DNA of 64,000 nucleotides from Pseudomonas sp. Leaf58 (GCF_003627215.1 NZ_CP032677.1:372001-436000); one strand, 5' to 3'; positions 1 through 10,400 are shown, numbered from the stretch's first letter. A program made the numbers and translations. Notes: generated from the letters alone by a model not told the origin.

Positions 1-1
1 A

Positions 2-106
2 ACCCTGCAGCTGTCGCTGATGGAGCAGGAAGAGAAGAACGGTGCTACCGCAGCACGTATCCAGGCCTTGGTTGAGCGCGCCAGCGCGGGCGTTGTCGGC
101 GCATGA
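2..106 (+). CDS. C-terminal fragment of a small TIGR02449-type protein
   Basis: The reading frame enters from the left edge and gives 34 residues ending in ASAGVVGA before TGA. It is rich in Glu, Gln and Ala, as expected for a short helical or coiled-coil protein. Its stop overlaps the zapA start as ATGA, so the two are translationally coupled. In pseudomonads the gene just before zapA is usually a small TIGR02449 family protein of about 70 residues; I assign it by this context and by its composition. The N-terminus lies outside the window and the function is unknown. Confidence 0.6.
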   Translation, partial: TLQLSLMEQEEKNGATAARIQALVERASAGVVGA

Positions 107-405
107 GACTGCTAGAGCAGCCGATCAATGTCGTGTCGATACTCGGCATCGACTATTCGATCAAGGCGCCCGAAGGCCAGGAAGAAACCCTGGCCCAGGC
201 GGTACGGATGCTCAACACTGCCCTGAACGAGACCAAGCGTCAGTACCCGACCTTGATCGGTGACAAGCTCCTGGTGCTGGCTGCCCTTAACCTTTGCTCC
301 AAGCAGGTTGAGTTGCAGAAACAGCATCAACAGACTCTGGCGCGTACCCAGGCGCAGATCGACGCAACCGTGGACGCCATCGTACGGACCATTGCCGAGC
401 AATAA
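103..405 (+). CDS. zapA: Cell division protein ZapA
   Basis: The 100-residue product has the ZapA pattern: an N-terminal beta segment (NVVSILGIDYSIKAPEGQEE) and a long C-terminal helix (KQVELQKQHQQTLARTQAQI) that forms the dimer/tetramer coiled coil. ZapA binds FtsZ and bundles its protofilaments at midcell. The length is normal for the family. The ATG lies in an ATGA overlap with the preceding small gene. In pseudomonads and enterics zapA is normally followed by 6S RNA (ssrS) and a 5-formyl-THF cyclo-ligase gene. Neither is present here: a REP pair and then a chemoreceptor follow. Confidence 0.93.
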   Translation: MRLLEQPINVVSILGIDYSIKAPEGQEETLAQAVRMLNTALNETKRQYPTLIGDKLLVLAALNLCSKQVELQKQHQQTLARTQAQIDATVDAIVRTIAEQ

Positions 406-424
406 CGTTCTGCACCGACTCTTT

Positions 425-496
425 GTAGGAGCGGGTTCACCCGCGAATGCGGCGGTGAATGCTACATCGCATTCGCGGGTAAACCCGCTCCCACAA
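425..496. repeat. REP element pair (inverted)
   Basis: Two copies of the putida-type REP core (GGAGCGGGTTCACCCGCGAA and its inverted partner with GCGGGTAAACCCGC) flank a short spacer containing GCGGCGGTGAATGC. It lies between zapA and the chemoreceptor, where 6S RNA would be expected. Confidence 0.9.
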
Positions 497-539
497 GGTG
501 CATCTGATTGCTTCAGATCACTGGATTAACTGGATACGC

Positions 540-553
540 AAGTGTATACACTT
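540..553. promoter_or_regulatory. Perfect 14-bp palindrome before the chemoreceptor
   Basis: AAGTGTATACACTT is its own reverse complement. It lies about 33 bp before the chemoreceptor ATG at 587. The GTATAC core is common in GntR-type operators, so it may be a repressor site. No regulator gene is adjacent. Confidence 0.4.
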
Positions 554-586
554 TCCGCAAAACAATAATGTTGCGGGGAGCAGGGC

Positions 587-2524
587 ATGGGTATCTGGCG
601 TAAGAGCATCCAGTGGCAATTGATCACCAGCATGGGCGCTGCCCTGCTGGCGAGCATCCTGGTCGTGGTCATCATCTTCACCGTGGCGCTCAACCGCCTC
701 ACCGAGCGCTACCTGGTCGACACTGCCCTGCCAGCCAGCATCGAAGCCATTCGCAACGACATCGAGCGCATGCTCGGCCAGCCACTGGTGGCGGCGGCCG
801 ACATTGCCGGCAACACACTGCTGCGCGACTGGCTTGCCGCCGGTGAAGACCCTGCCGAAGCGCCACGCTTTGTGGAATACCTGCAGGCTGCCAAACAGCG
901 TAGTCACGCCTTCACCACGCTGTTCGTTTCGACTGAAACCGGCCATTACTACAATGAGAACGGCCTGGACCGTACGCTCAGCCGCAGCAACCCCAAGGAC
1001 AAATGGTTCTACGGCTACATCGATAGCGGCGCCGAGCGCCTGATCAACATCGACATCGACGGTGCCACTGGCGAGTTGGCACTGTTCATCGATTACCGTG
1101 TGGAAAAGGCCGGCAAGCTGATCGGCGTGGCAGGCATGGGCCTGCGCATGACCGCGCTATCGCAACTCATCCACGACTTCAGTTTCGGCGAGCGCGGCAA
1201 GGTGTTCCTGGTGCGTAATGATGGCCTTATCCAGGTGCACCCGGATGCAGCCTTCAGTGGCAAGCGCCAGCTCACCGAGCAGCTCGGTGCAGAGGCTGCC
1301 AAGGCGGTAATGAGCGGTGGCGAGGGCTTGCGCAGCAGCCGCTTCAACCGAGATGGCGAAAGCTACCTGGCGCTTGGCCTGCCGCTGCGCGACCTCAACT
1401 GGACCTTGGTGGCCGAGGTGCCGGAACAGGAAATTTATGCGCCAATGCACCAGGCGGTGTGGCTGACCAGCCTGATAGGCGGCGGCGTGGCCTTGGTGTC
1501 GCTGCTGCTGGTGGTGCTGCTGGCGCGTGGCCTGGTACGCCCGATCCGCCGCGTCACTGGCGCGCTGGTGCAGATTGGCAGCGGCGCGGGTGACCTCAGC
1601 CACCGCTTGGACGATTCGCGTCAGGATGAACTGGGCGACCTGGCCCGCGGTTTCAACCGTTTCCTCGACAGCCAGCGTAGCCTTATCGGCGAGGTGCTGA
1701 GCACTTCCGAGCGGTTGCACCGAGCGGTCGAGCAAGTAACGCAGGTGGTGGACAACACCGCCGAACGTTCCGGGCGCCAGCAGGAGATGACCGAAATGGT
1801 CGCCACCGCTGTGCATGAGATGGGCCTGACCGTTCAGGATATCGCCCGCAATGCCGGTGACGCGGCCCAGGCCTCGCAATCGGCGCGGGATGAGGCCTTG
1901 CAGGCGCGCGAGGTTGTGCAGCGCTCGATTCGAGGTATCGAAGGTATGTCGGGCGATATTGGCAAAGCGGCTGACGCGGTTAGCCAGTTGGCGGACGAAG
2001 TCGCCTCGATCGATGAGGTTTTAGCGGTGATCCGCAGTATTTCCGAACAAACCAACCTGCTGGCGCTGAATGCTGCCATCGAGGCCGCACGGGCAGGGGA
2101 GATGGGCCGCGGGTTTGCCGTGGTGGCTGACGAAGTGCGCACGCTGGCCCGACGCACGCAGTCGTCCACCGATGAAGTGCAGCAGATGATCCAGCGCCTG
2201 AAGCAGGGCGCAGGTTCGGCGGTGAGTTCGATGCAGGCGGGGCAGCAGGCGACCGGCAGTGGTGTGGAGTCGAGCCAGCGTACCGGGGCGTCGCTGGGCG
2301 CGATTACCGACCAGGTGGAGCATATCAGCGACATGAACCATCAGGTAGCCACGGCCACAGAGGAACAGTCGGCTGTGACCGAGGAGATTAACCGCACGGT
2401 GCAGGGCATTTCCGACTTGGCGCGGGACACGGCGGCAGAGGTGCAGGGGTGTCGGCAAGAGTGCCAGGCGTTGCGTGGTTTGGCCGAGGACCTGGCGCGG
2501 CAGATGGGTGGGTTCAAGCTTTAG
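587..2524 (+). CDS. Methyl-accepting chemotaxis protein, McpH-like
   Basis: The 645-residue transducer has TM1 at about residues 12-32, a periplasmic domain of about 245 residues, TM2 at about 283-308, a HAMP segment and a cytoplasmic signalling hairpin. The hairpin tip is the conserved [20 protein letters not shown]. The periplasmic domain has a double-Cache look, with a KWFYGYID segment. It ends in GGFKL with no CheR/CheB docking pentapeptide. Size, dCache architecture and position beside ltaE and glyA match McpH of P. putida KT2440, which is known to sense purines; purine specificity here is an inference. The ATG follows GGGGAGCAGGGC. A palindrome lies at 540-553 and a REP pair follows the stop. 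Confidence 0.9.
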   Translation: MGIWRKSIQWQLITSMGAALLASILVVVIIFTVALNRLTERYLVDTALPASIEAIRNDIERMLGQPLVAAADIAGNTLLRDWLAAGEDPAEAPRFVEYLQAAKQRSHAFTTLFVSTETGHYYNENGLDRTLSRSNPKDKWFYGYIDSGAERLINIDIDGATGELALFIDYRVEKAGKLIGVAGMGLRMTALSQLIHDFSFGERGKVFLVRNDGLIQVHPDAAFSGKRQLTEQLGAEAAKAVMSGGEGLRSSRFNRDGESYLALGLPLRDLNWTLVAEVPEQEIYAPMHQAVWLTSLIGGGVALVSLLLVVLLARGLVRPIRRVTGALVQIGSGAGDLSHRLDDSRQDELGDLARGFNRFLDSQRSLIGEVLSTSERLHRAVEQVTQVVDNTAERSGRQQEMTEMVATAVHEMGLTVQDIARNAGDAAQASQSARDEALQAREVVQRSIRGIEGMSGDIGKAADAVSQLADEVASIDEVLAVIRSISEQTNLLALNAAIEAARAGEMGRGFAVVADEVRTLARRTQSSTDEVQQMIQRLKQGAGSAVSSMQAGQQATGSGVESSQRTGASLGAITDQVEHISDMNHQVATATEEQSAVTEEINRTVQGISDLARDTAAEVQGCRQECQALRGLAEDLARQMGGFKL

Positions 2525-2538
2525 AGCGGTGTGGGCGT

Positions 2539-2624
2539 CTTCGCGGGTAAACCCGCTCCTACAGGGGCATCGCTGGCCTTGAACCCAGCGAGATCCCTGT
2601 GGGAGCGGGCAAGCCCGCGAATGC
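2539..2624. repeat. REP element pair (inverted)
   Basis: The pair is TTCGCGGGTAAACCCGCTCC and GGGAGCGGGCAAGCCCGCGA, separated by about 45 nt. It lies between the converging ends of the chemoreceptor and ltaE genes, where it may act as a bidirectional 3' structure. Confidence 0.9.
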
Positions 2625-2630
2625 GTTCTG

Positions 2631-3671
2631 TCAGGCGGTGATGATGTTGCGGATATCCGCCGCCAATTCGCGCACCCGTTCCTCTTCGGTATCCCAGGAA
2701 CACATGAACCGCGCCCCGCCGCTACCAATAAAGGTATAGAACCGCCAGCCCTTGCCGCGCAGCGCTTCGATGGCGTGCTCCGGCATTTGCAGGAACACCC
2801 CGTTGGCTTCCACCGGGAACATCAACTTGACCCCTGGCAAATCACTCACCAGTGCGGCCAGCAGCTGTGCGCAACGGTTGGCATGCGCGCCATGGCGCAA
2901 CCAGGCGCCATCTTCCAGCAGGCCCACCCACGGTGCCGACAGGAAGCGCATCTTCGACGCCAGTTGCCCGGCCTGCTTGCAGCGGTAGTCAAAGTCTTCG
3001 GCCAACTGGCGATTGAAGAACAGGATCGCCTCACCCACCGCCATGCCGTTCTTGGTGCCGCCAAAGCACAGTACATCGACGCCGGCTTTCCAGGTCAGTT
3101 CGGCCGGGCTGCAGCCGAGGAAGGCGCAGGCATTGGTAAAGCGCGCGCCGTCCATGTGCAGGTTCAGCCCCAGCTCCTTGCAGGTGGCGCTGATCGCCTT
3201 CAACTCGTCGGGTCGATAGACGGTGCCGACCTCGGTGGCCTGGGTGAGGGTGACCACACGTGGCTTGGGGTAGTGGATGTCCTGGCGCTTGAGCGCCACT
3301 TCGCGGATCGACTGCGGCGTCAGCTTGCCGATGACGCTGGGTGCGGTCAGCAGCTTGGAGCCGTTGGAGAAGAACTCCGGCGCGCCGCATTCGTCGGTTT
3401 CGACGTGGGCGGTCTCCGAGCAGATTACGCTGTGATAGCTCTGGCACAGTGAGGCTAGGGCCAGGGAGTTGGCGGCGGTGCCGTTGAAGGCGAAAAACAC
3501 TTCGCAGTCGGTTTCGAACAGGTTGCGGAAGTATTCCGCGGCGCGTTCGGTCCATTGGTCGTCGCCGTAGGCACGGTCGTGGCCGTGGTTGGCCTTTTCC
3601 ATGGCCGCCCAGGCTTCGGGGCAAATACCGGAATAGTTGTCGCTGGCGAATTGTTGGCTTTTATCTGTCAT
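2631..3671 (-). CDS. ltaE: Low-specificity L-threonine aldolase
   Basis: This 346-residue PLP enzyme cleaves L-threonine and L-allo-threonine to glycine and acetaldehyde. The PLP lysine is K207 in CFGGTKNG. The phosphate-binding start (FNGTAANSLAL, about 62-72) and the HMDGARF segment (about 172-178) that holds the cofactor aspartate are present. Length is usual for fold-type I aldolases. Its glycine product feeds the neighbouring GlyA and one-carbon genes, but it is on the opposite strand and transcribed separately. The start MTDKSQQFAS is the natural N-terminus. Confidence 0.92.
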   Translation of the reverse strand: MTDKSQQFASDNYSGICPEAWAAMEKANHGHDRAYGDDQWTERAAEYFRNLFETDCEVFFAFNGTAANSLALASLCQSYHSVICSETAHVETDECGAPEFFSNGSKLLTAPSVIGKLTPQSIREVALKRQDIHYPKPRVVTLTQATEVGTVYRPDELKAISATCKELGLNLHMDGARFTNACAFLGCSPAELTWKAGVDVLCFGGTKNGMAVGEAILFFNRQLAEDFDYRCKQAGQLASKMRFLSAPWVGLLEDGAWLRHGAHANRCAQLLAALVSDLPGVKLMFPVEANGVFLQMPEHAIEALRGKGWRFYTFIGSGGARFMCSWDTEEERVRELAADIRNIITA

Positions 3672-3736
3672 GACACTGTCCTGTGAACGACGCAGAACAG
3701 CACTCTAAACCATCGCAGTGGGGTTGCCTATACAAG

Positions 3737-3763
3737 TGCGGACGGCGCTGCCGCCAGTCCGCA
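3737..3763 (-). terminator. Hairpin after the orphan gene
   Basis: TGCGGAC and GTCCGCA arms, with an inner GGCG/CGCC, form a hairpin downstream of the minus-strand orphan gene ending at 3799. There is no real T-run, so termination is uncertain. Confidence 0.35.
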
Positions 3764-3798
3764 GGTGTGGTCGGCTTCTTGTATCGAGCATCTGACAC

Positions 3799-4293
3799 TC
3801 AAACGGCAACTAGATAAATATCCCAATACACCGCTGTAAATTCATGGGTAACTTCATCCAGAAAGGCATTGATGTAGCGGAAGTCGATTTTATAGCGCGT
3901 GGAATTAAATAGCAGTTCTGAGGTTGCCGCCAGGGCAATTTGGCCAGATCGTGAATTTTTGTCATCGAAAATAGCGATGGTTTGGTTGGAGGCATACAGC
4001 TGAACATATGTAAAGGTTGCGGTTTGCTGTCTTGAAATAGTTGAAAGTTCTCTTTCAGTGATCCTTTGCTTATCAAGCACGGCTGCGTTGGCTGGGTGAA
4101 GGGTAAGGAAGTTACCCTGGCGACTCAACTGTGTCTCGCTACTTTGGACTTTATCGTAAACCCGTTGATGATCAAACGTTACCATGTCAATAAAGTCACC
4201 AGGCCGCGCCAAGACCAGTGAACCCCATGCGGCAGGGTCGAAGTTGAAATTCAACTTGCCCCAGCTGCCTTTGTTTAGTGAGTGTTCAGGCAT
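3799..4293 (-). CDS. Orphan protein of unknown function, low GC
   Basis: I do not recognise this 164-residue protein. It begins MPEHSLNKGSWGKLNFNFDP and ends in an aromatic, acidic tail (AVYWDIYLVAV). It has no signal peptide, no membrane segment and no catalytic motif I can name; alternating hydrophobic residues in the second half suggest beta-strands. I chose the ATG at 4293 over a longer frame starting at 4488 because GGAG lies 9 nt before it. GC content is about 43% in two 60-base stretches I counted, far below the neighbours, which suggests recent transfer. It lies between ltaE and glyA, genes I recall as adjacent in other putida strains. A perfect palindrome (4316-4330) lies just upstream. 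Confidence 0.65.
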   Translation of the reverse strand: MPEHSLNKGSWGKLNFNFDPAAWGSLVLARPGDFIDMVTFDHQRVYDKVQSSETQLSRQGNFLTLHPANAAVLDKQRITERELSTISRQQTATFTYVQLYASNQTIAIFDDKNSRSGQIALAATSELLFNSTRYKIDFRYINAFLDEVTHEFTAVYWDIYLVAV

Positions 4294-4315
4294 TTTCTTG
4301 AACTCCGAATTACGC

Positions 4316-4330
4316 CGATAACGGTTATCG
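4316..4330. promoter_or_regulatory. Palindromic operator candidate before the orphan gene
   Basis: CGATAAC-G-GTTATCG is a perfect 7-1-7 inverted repeat. It lies 22 bp before the orphan gene's ATG (minus strand) and about 245 bp before glyA (plus strand). The position suits an autoregulatory operator; the binding protein is unknown. Confidence 0.4.
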
Positions 4331-4573
4331 ACGTGTCGAAAGCAAGGATATGAGGGCGCCGGCTTTTGGCCCACTGGCAGAAATGATAGGTGACGCACGA
4401 TTTGGCAACGGCGGCTCCAGACGAAGCCCTTGAGAAAATGTGCGGTGCGAATGTCGTAAACGCGCCATTGCAAGGCGTGCGCAGGCATCTGACCTGCCCC
4501 GGCCAGTCATACCATCGCCACAAAGGGCCACAGTGCCCCACGACAAGAAACGATCGCTGCCGGGAGATACACG

Positions 4574-5827
4574 ATGTTCAGCAAGCAAGACCAAATCCAA
4601 GGTTACGACGATGCACTGCTGGCGGCGATGAATGCCGAAGAACAGCGCCAGGAAGACCACATCGAGCTGATCGCCTCGGAAAACTACACCTCCAAGCGCG
4701 TGATGCAGGCCCAAGGCAGCGGCCTGACCAACAAGTACGCCGAAGGCTACCCGGGCAAGCGCTACTACGGTGGTTGTGAGCACGTGGACAAGGTCGAGGC
4801 CCTGGCCATCGAGCGCGCCAAGCAGCTGTTCGGTGCCGACTACGCCAACGTCCAGCCGCACTCCGGCTCTTCGGCCAACGGCGCGGTCTACCTGGCCCTG
4901 CTGCAGGCGGGTGACACCATCCTCGGCATGAGCCTGGCCCACGGTGGCCACCTGACCCACGGCGCCAAAGTGTCGTCTTCGGGCAAACTCTATAATGCTG
5001 TGCAGTACGGCATCGACACCAAAACCGGCCTGATCGACTACGACGAAGTCGAGCGCCTGGCGGTCGAGCACAAGCCGAAAATGATTGTTGCTGGCTTCTC
5101 GGCCTATTCCAAAACCCTCGATTTCCCACGCTTCCGCGCCATTGCCGACAAGGTCGGTGCGCTGCTGTTCGTCGACATGGCCCACGTGGCTGGCCTGGTT
5201 GCTGCTGGCCTGTATCCGAACCCGATCCCGTTCGCTGACGTGGTCACCACCACCACCCACAAGACCCTGCGCGGTCCACGTGGTGGCCTGATCCTGGCCA
5301 AGTCCAACGAAGAGATCGAAAAGAAGCTGAACGCTGCGGTGTTCCCGGGCGCCCAGGGCGGCCCGCTGATGCACGTGATCGCCGCCAAGGCCGTGTGCTT
5401 CAAGGAAGCGCTGGAGCCAGGCTTCAAGGCCTATCAGCAGCAAGTGATCGAAAACGCCCAGGCCATGGCCCAGGTGTTCATCGACCGTGGCTACGACGTG
5501 GTTTCCGGTGGTACCGACAACCACCTGTTCCTGGTCAGCCTGATTCGCCAGGGCCTTACCGGTAAAGACGCCGACGCCGCCCTGGGCCGCGCGCACATCA
5601 CCGTCAACAAGAACGCCGTGCCGAACGACCCACAATCGCCGTTCGTCACTTCGGGCCTGCGCATCGGCACCCCGGCCGTCACCACCCGTGGCTTCAAGGT
5701 TGCCCAATGCGTGGCGCTGGCCGGCTGGATCTGCGACATCCTCGACAACCTCGGTGACGCAGACGTCGAAGCCGATGTGGCGAAGAACGTCGCAGCCCTG
5801 TGCGCTGATTTCCCTGTTTACCGCTGA
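4574..5827 (+). CDS. glyA: Serine hydroxymethyltransferase
   Basis: The 417-residue cytosolic PLP enzyme interconverts serine plus THF with glycine plus 5,10-methylene-THF. The cofactor lysine is K230 in [14 protein letters not shown]. The N-terminal [10 protein letters not shown] (31-40) and [13 protein letters not shown] (55-67) blocks are typical. The ATG follows CGGGAGATACACG. It opens a run of same-strand genes (soxB 15 nt downstream), so it probably uses glycine and methylene-THF made from sarcosine. Pseudomonads usually carry a second glyA elsewhere; this copy is the catabolic one by context. Confidence 0.97.
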   Translation: MFSKQDQIQGYDDALLAAMNAEEQRQEDHIELIASENYTSKRVMQAQGSGLTNKYAEGYPGKRYYGGCEHVDKVEALAIERAKQLFGADYANVQPHSGSSANGAVYLALLQAGDTILGMSLAHGGHLTHGAKVSSSGKLYNAVQYGIDTKTGLIDYDEVERLAVEHKPKMIVAGFSAYSKTLDFPRFRAIADKVGALLFVDMAHVAGLVAAGLYPNPIPFADVVTTTTHKTLRGPRGGLILAKSNEEIEKKLNAAVFPGAQGGPLMHVIAAKAVCFKEALEPGFKAYQQQVIENAQAMAQVFIDRGYDVVSGGTDNHLFLVSLIRQGLTGKDADAALGRAHITVNKNAVPNDPQSPFVTSGLRIGTPAVTTRGFKVAQCVALAGWICDILDNLGDADVEADVAKNVAALCADFPVYR

Positions 5828-5842
5828 GTGGAGTAAACGACC

Positions 5843-7093
5843 ATGCAACGCTACTCGGGCTTCGGCCTTTTCAAGCACTCCCTCAGCCACCACGAAAACT
5901 GGCAGCGCATGTGGCGCACGCCAACCCCTAAAAAGGTCTACGACGTGGTCATCGTTGGCGGTGGCGGCCATGGCCTGGCCACGGCCTACTACCTGGCCAA
6001 AGAACACGGCATCACCAACGTTGCTGTGATCGAAAAAGGCTACCTGGGCGGCGGCAACACCGCCCGTAACACCACTATCGTGCGTTCCAACTACCTGTGG
6101 GATGAATCGGCCCAGCTGTACGAACACGCCATGAAGCTGTGGGAAGGCCTGTCCCAGGACATCAACTACAACGTGATGTTCTCCCAGCGCGGCGTCTACA
6201 ACCTGTGCCACACCCTGCAGGACATTCGCGATTCCGAGCGCCGGGTTAGCGCCAACCGCCTCAATGGCGTTGATGGTGAGCTGCTGAACACTGCCCAGGT
6301 TGCGGCCGAAATCCCGTACTTGGACTGCTCCAAGAACACCCGCTACCCGATCCTCGGTGCCACCGTACAGCGCCGTGGTGGCGTGGCTCGTCACGACGCC
6401 GTGGCCTGGGGCTATGCCCGTGCCGCCGACGCCCTGGGCGTGGACTTGATCCAGCAAACCGAAGTGATCGGCTTCCGCAAGGAAAACGGCGCGGTGATCG
6501 GTGTGGAGACCAACAAGGGCTTCATCGGCGCCAAGCGCGTCGGCGTGGTCACTGCCGGTAACTCCGGGCACATGGCCAAGCTGGCCGGCTTCCGCCTGCC
6601 GCTGGAGTCGCACCCACTGCAAGCGCTGGTATCCGAACCGATCAAGCCGATCATCGACAGCGTGATTATGTCCAACGCCGTACACGGTTACATCAGCCAG
6701 TCCGACAAGGGCGACTTGGTGATCGGTGCCGGTATCGACGGCTGGGTCGGCTACGGCCAGCGCGGTTCGTACCCGGTGATCGAGCACACCCTGCAGGCTA
6801 TCGTCGAGATGTTCCCCAACCTGTCGCGGGTACGTATGAACCGCCAGTGGGGCGGCATCGTCGACACCTCGCCGGACGCTTGCCCGATCATCACCAAGAC
6901 CCCGGTCAAAAACATGTTCTTCAACTGCGGTTGGGGCACCGGTGGCTTCAAGGCGACCCCGGGTTCGGGCAACGTCTTCGCCGCGAGCCTGGCCAAAGGC
7001 GAAATGCACCCACTGGCCGCGCCGTTCTCCATGGACCGTTTCTACAACGGCGCATTGATCGACGAACACGGCGCCGCCGCCGTCGCCCACTAA
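5843..7093 (+). CDS. soxB: Sarcosine oxidase beta subunit
   Basis: The 416-residue flavoprotein subunit of heterotetrameric sarcosine oxidase carries the site where sarcosine is demethylated to glycine. The FAD-binding strand-turn-helix VVIVGGGGHGLATAYYLA lies at about residues 34-51, and GGGNTARNTTIVRSNYLW (about 70-87) follows the family pattern. The C-terminal WGTGGFKATPGSG is the second FAD contact region. Length fits the beta subunit. The order soxB-D-A-G is the standard one. GAGTGGAGTAAACGACC precedes the ATG. Confidence 0.96.
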   Translation: MQRYSGFGLFKHSLSHHENWQRMWRTPTPKKVYDVVIVGGGGHGLATAYYLAKEHGITNVAVIEKGYLGGGNTARNTTIVRSNYLWDESAQLYEHAMKLWEGLSQDINYNVMFSQRGVYNLCHTLQDIRDSERRVSANRLNGVDGELLNTAQVAAEIPYLDCSKNTRYPILGATVQRRGGVARHDAVAWGYARAADALGVDLIQQTEVIGFRKENGAVIGVETNKGFIGAKRVGVVTAGNSGHMAKLAGFRLPLESHPLQALVSEPIKPIIDSVIMSNAVHGYISQSDKGDLVIGAGIDGWVGYGQRGSYPVIEHTLQAIVEMFPNLSRVRMNRQWGGIVDTSPDACPIITKTPVKNMFFNCGWGTGGFKATPGSGNVFAASLAKGEMHPLAAPFSMDRFYNGALIDEHGAAAVAH

Positions 7094-7107
7094 CCGGAGC
7101 CACCGTC

Positions 7108-7443
7108 ATGTTGCATATATTCTGTCCCCATTGTGGCGAGCTGCGCTCCGAAGAAGAGTTCCACGCCTCGGGCCAAGCGCACATCGCCCGCCCGCTGGAC
7201 CCTGCCGCCTGCTCCGACGAGGAGTGGGGTACCTACATGTTCTACCGTGACAACCCGCGCGGTATTCACCATGAACTGTGGGACCACGTTGCCGGCTGCC
7301 GCCAGTACTTCAACGTCACCCGTGACACCGTGACCTACGAGATTCTGGAAACCTACAAGATTGGCGAGAAGCCGCAAGTGACCGCCAACGGCAAAGCTGC
7401 GAACGCACCGTCGACCGTCAAAGGCCAAGGGGAAAAAGTATGA
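7108..7443 (+). CDS. soxD: Sarcosine oxidase delta subunit
   Basis: This 111-residue subunit of heterotetrameric sarcosine oxidase is structural and binds zinc. The likely ligands are C6 and C9 in FCPHCGE, and H60 and C64 in DHVAGCRQYF, matching the Cys/Cys/His/Cys site of the family. Its start (ATGTTGCATATATTC) lies 14 nt after the soxB stop, with CCGGAG upstream. The stop overlaps the soxA start in ATGA, so D and A are translationally coupled, as expected for subunits made in equal amounts. The last 20 or so residues are a low-complexity tail. Confidence 0.95.
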   Translation: MLHIFCPHCGELRSEEEFHASGQAHIARPLDPAACSDEEWGTYMFYRDNPRGIHHELWDHVAGCRQYFNVTRDTVTYEILETYKIGEKPQVTANGKAANAPSTVKGQGEKV

Positions 7444-10400
7444 GCCAGACCTATCGCCTCGCCAGCGGCGGCCGTATCGACCGCAGCAAGGTCCTGAACT
7501 TCACCTTCAACGGCAAGACCTACCAGGGTTATGCCGGTGACAGCCTGGCCGCCGCGTTGCTGGCCAATGGCGTCGACATCGTTGGCCGCAGCTTCAAGTA
7601 CTCGCGCCCACGCGGCATCATCGCCGCCGGTACCGAAGAGCCGAACGCCATCCTGCAGATCGGCTCCAGCGAAGCCACCCAGATCCCTAACGTGCGTGCC
7701 ACCCAGCAGGCACTGTACGCGGGCCTTGTAGCCACCAGCACCAACGGCTGGCCAAACGTCAATAACGACGTCATGGGCATCCTCGGCAAGGTCGGTGGCA
7801 GCATGATGCCGCCGGGCTTCTACTACAAAACCTTCATGTACCCGAAATCGTTCTGGATGACGTACGAGAAGTACATCCGCAAGGCAGCCGGCCTGGGCCG
7901 CGCGCCGCTGCAGAACGACCCGGACAGCTACGACTACATGAACCAGCACTGCGACGTGCTGATCGTCGGTGCCGGCCCTGCTGGCCTGGCTGCGGCATTG
8001 GCCGCTGCGCGCAGCGGTGCCCGCGTGATCCTGGCCGACGAGCAGGAGGAGTTCGGCGGCAGCCTGCTCGACACCCGCGAAACCCTGGACGGCAAGCCTG
8101 CCGCTGATTGGGTCAGCGCCGTGGTCAAAGAGCTGGAAGGCCTGCCGGAAGTGACCCTGCTGCCACGCGCCACGGTCAACGGCTACCACGACCATAACTT
8201 CCTGACCATTCACGAGCGCCTCACCGACCACCTCGGCGACCGCGCCCCGATCGGCCAGGTGCGCCACCGCGTGCACCGTGTTCGCGCCAAGCGCGTAGTG
8301 CTGGCTGCGGGTGCCCACGAGCGCCCACTGGTGTACGGCAACAACGATGTGCCGGGCAACATGCTGGCCGGTGCTGTTTCCACTTACGTTCGCCGCTACG
8401 GCGTGGCCCCTGGCCGCAAGCTTGTGCTGTCGACCAACAACGACCACGCCTACCGCGCCGCGCTGGACTGGCACGATGCTGGCCTGCAAGTGGTCGCCAT
8501 TGCCGATGCCCGCCACAACCCGCGTGGTTCGCTGGTTGAAGAAGCACGTGCGAAAGGCATTCGCATCCTTACCTCCAGCGCCGTGGTCGAGGCCAAGGGC
8601 AGCAAGCACGTCACCGGCGCCCGCGTGGCCGCCATCGACGTGCAAGCGCACAAGGTCACCAGCCCTGGCGAAACCCTCGAGTGCGACCTGATCGCAACTT
8701 CCGGCGGTTACAGCCCGATCGTTCACCTGGCTTCGCACTTGGGCGGTCGCCCGGTATGGCGTGACGACATCCTTGGCTTCGTGCCGGGCGATGCCCCGCA
8801 AAAGCGTGTGTGCGTGGGCGGTATCCATGGCGTCTACGCCTTGGGCGACGTTATTGCCGATGGCTTCGAAGGCGGCGTACGTGCAGCCACCGAAGCCGGT
8901 TTCAAGGCCACCGCTGGCAGCCTGCCGAAAACCGTAGCGCGCAAGGAAGAGGCCACCGTGGCGCTGTTCCAGGTGCCGCACGACAAGGGTACCAAAGGGC
9001 CGAAACAGTTCGTCGACCAGCAAAACGACGTGACCGCTGCCGGTATCGAACTGGCTACCCGTGAAGGCTTCGAGTCGGTCGAACACGTAAAACGCTACAC
9101 CGCACTGGGCTTCGGTACCGACCAGGGCAAACTGGGCAACATCAACGGCCTGGCCATCGCCGCCCGTTCGATCGGCATCACCATTCCGGAAATGGGCACC
9201 ACCATGTTCCGCCCCAACTACACGCCGGTCACCTTCGGCGCGGTAGCGGGCCGTCACTGTGGTCACCTGTTCGAGCCCGTACGCTTCACCGCCCTGCATG
9301 CCTGGCACGTGAAGAACGGCGCCGAATTCGAAGACGTCGGCCAGTGGAAGCGCCCGTGGTACTTCCCGAAAGCCGGTGAAGACATCCATGCCGCGGTGAC
9401 CCGTGAGTGCAAGGCCGTGCGTGACAGCGTGGGCCTGCTGGACGCCTCGACCCTGGGCAAGATCGACATCCAGGGCCCAGACGCCCGCGAGTTCCTCAAC
9501 CGCATCTACACCAACGCCTGGACCAAGCTCGACGTGGGCAAGGCCCGCTACGGCCTGATGTGCAAGGAAGACGGCATGGTCTTCGACGACGGCGTAACCG
9601 CCTGCGTCGGCGACAACCACTTCATCATGACCACCACCACCGGCGGTGCCGCCCGCGTGCTGCAGTGGATGGAGCTGTACCACCAGACCGAATGGCCGGA
9701 ACTGAAGGTGTACTTCACCTCGGTAACCGACCACTGGGCCACCATGACCCTGTCCGGTCCTAACAGCCGCAAGCTGCTGAGCGAGCTGACCGACATCGAC
9801 ATGGACAAGGAAGCCTTCCCGTTCATGACCTGGAAGGAAGGCAACGTTGGCGGCGTACCTGCCCGCGTGTTCCGTATTTCCTTCACCGGTGAACTGTCGT
9901 ACGAAGTCAACGTGCAAGCCAACTACGCCATGGGCGTGCTGGAAAAGATCATCGAGGCCGGCAAGAAGTACAACCTGACCCCGTACGGCACCGAGACCAT
10001 GCACGTACTGCGTGCCGAGAAGGGCTTCATCATCGTCGGCCAGGATACTGATGGCTCGATGAACCCGGACGACCTGAACATGAGCTGGTGCGTGGGTCGC
10101 AACAAGCCGTACTCGTGGATTGGCCTGCGTGGCATGAACCGCGAAGACTGCGTGCGCGAGAACCGCAAGCAGCTGGTCGGCCTGAAGCCTGTGGATCCGA
10201 ACCAGTGGCTGCCGGAAGGCGCCCAGCTGGTATTCGACCCCAAGCAACCGATCCCGATGGACATGGTTGGCCACGTCACCTCCAGCTACGCATCCAACTC
10301 CCTGGGCTACTCGTTCGCCATGGGCGTGGTCAAGGGCGGCCTGAAGCGCATGGGTGAGCGCGTGTACTCGCCGCAGGCCGATGGCAGCGTGATCGAAGCG

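Noticed and set aside
406..586. 6S RNA gene expected after zapA
   Set aside because: The gap is only about 180 nt, mostly REP pair and promoter; I see no long 6S-like rod structure.
4325..7090. A 921-aa open frame antisense to glyA and soxB
   Set aside because: It spans two well-identified genes on the other strand and has the composition of a GC-skewed shadow frame.
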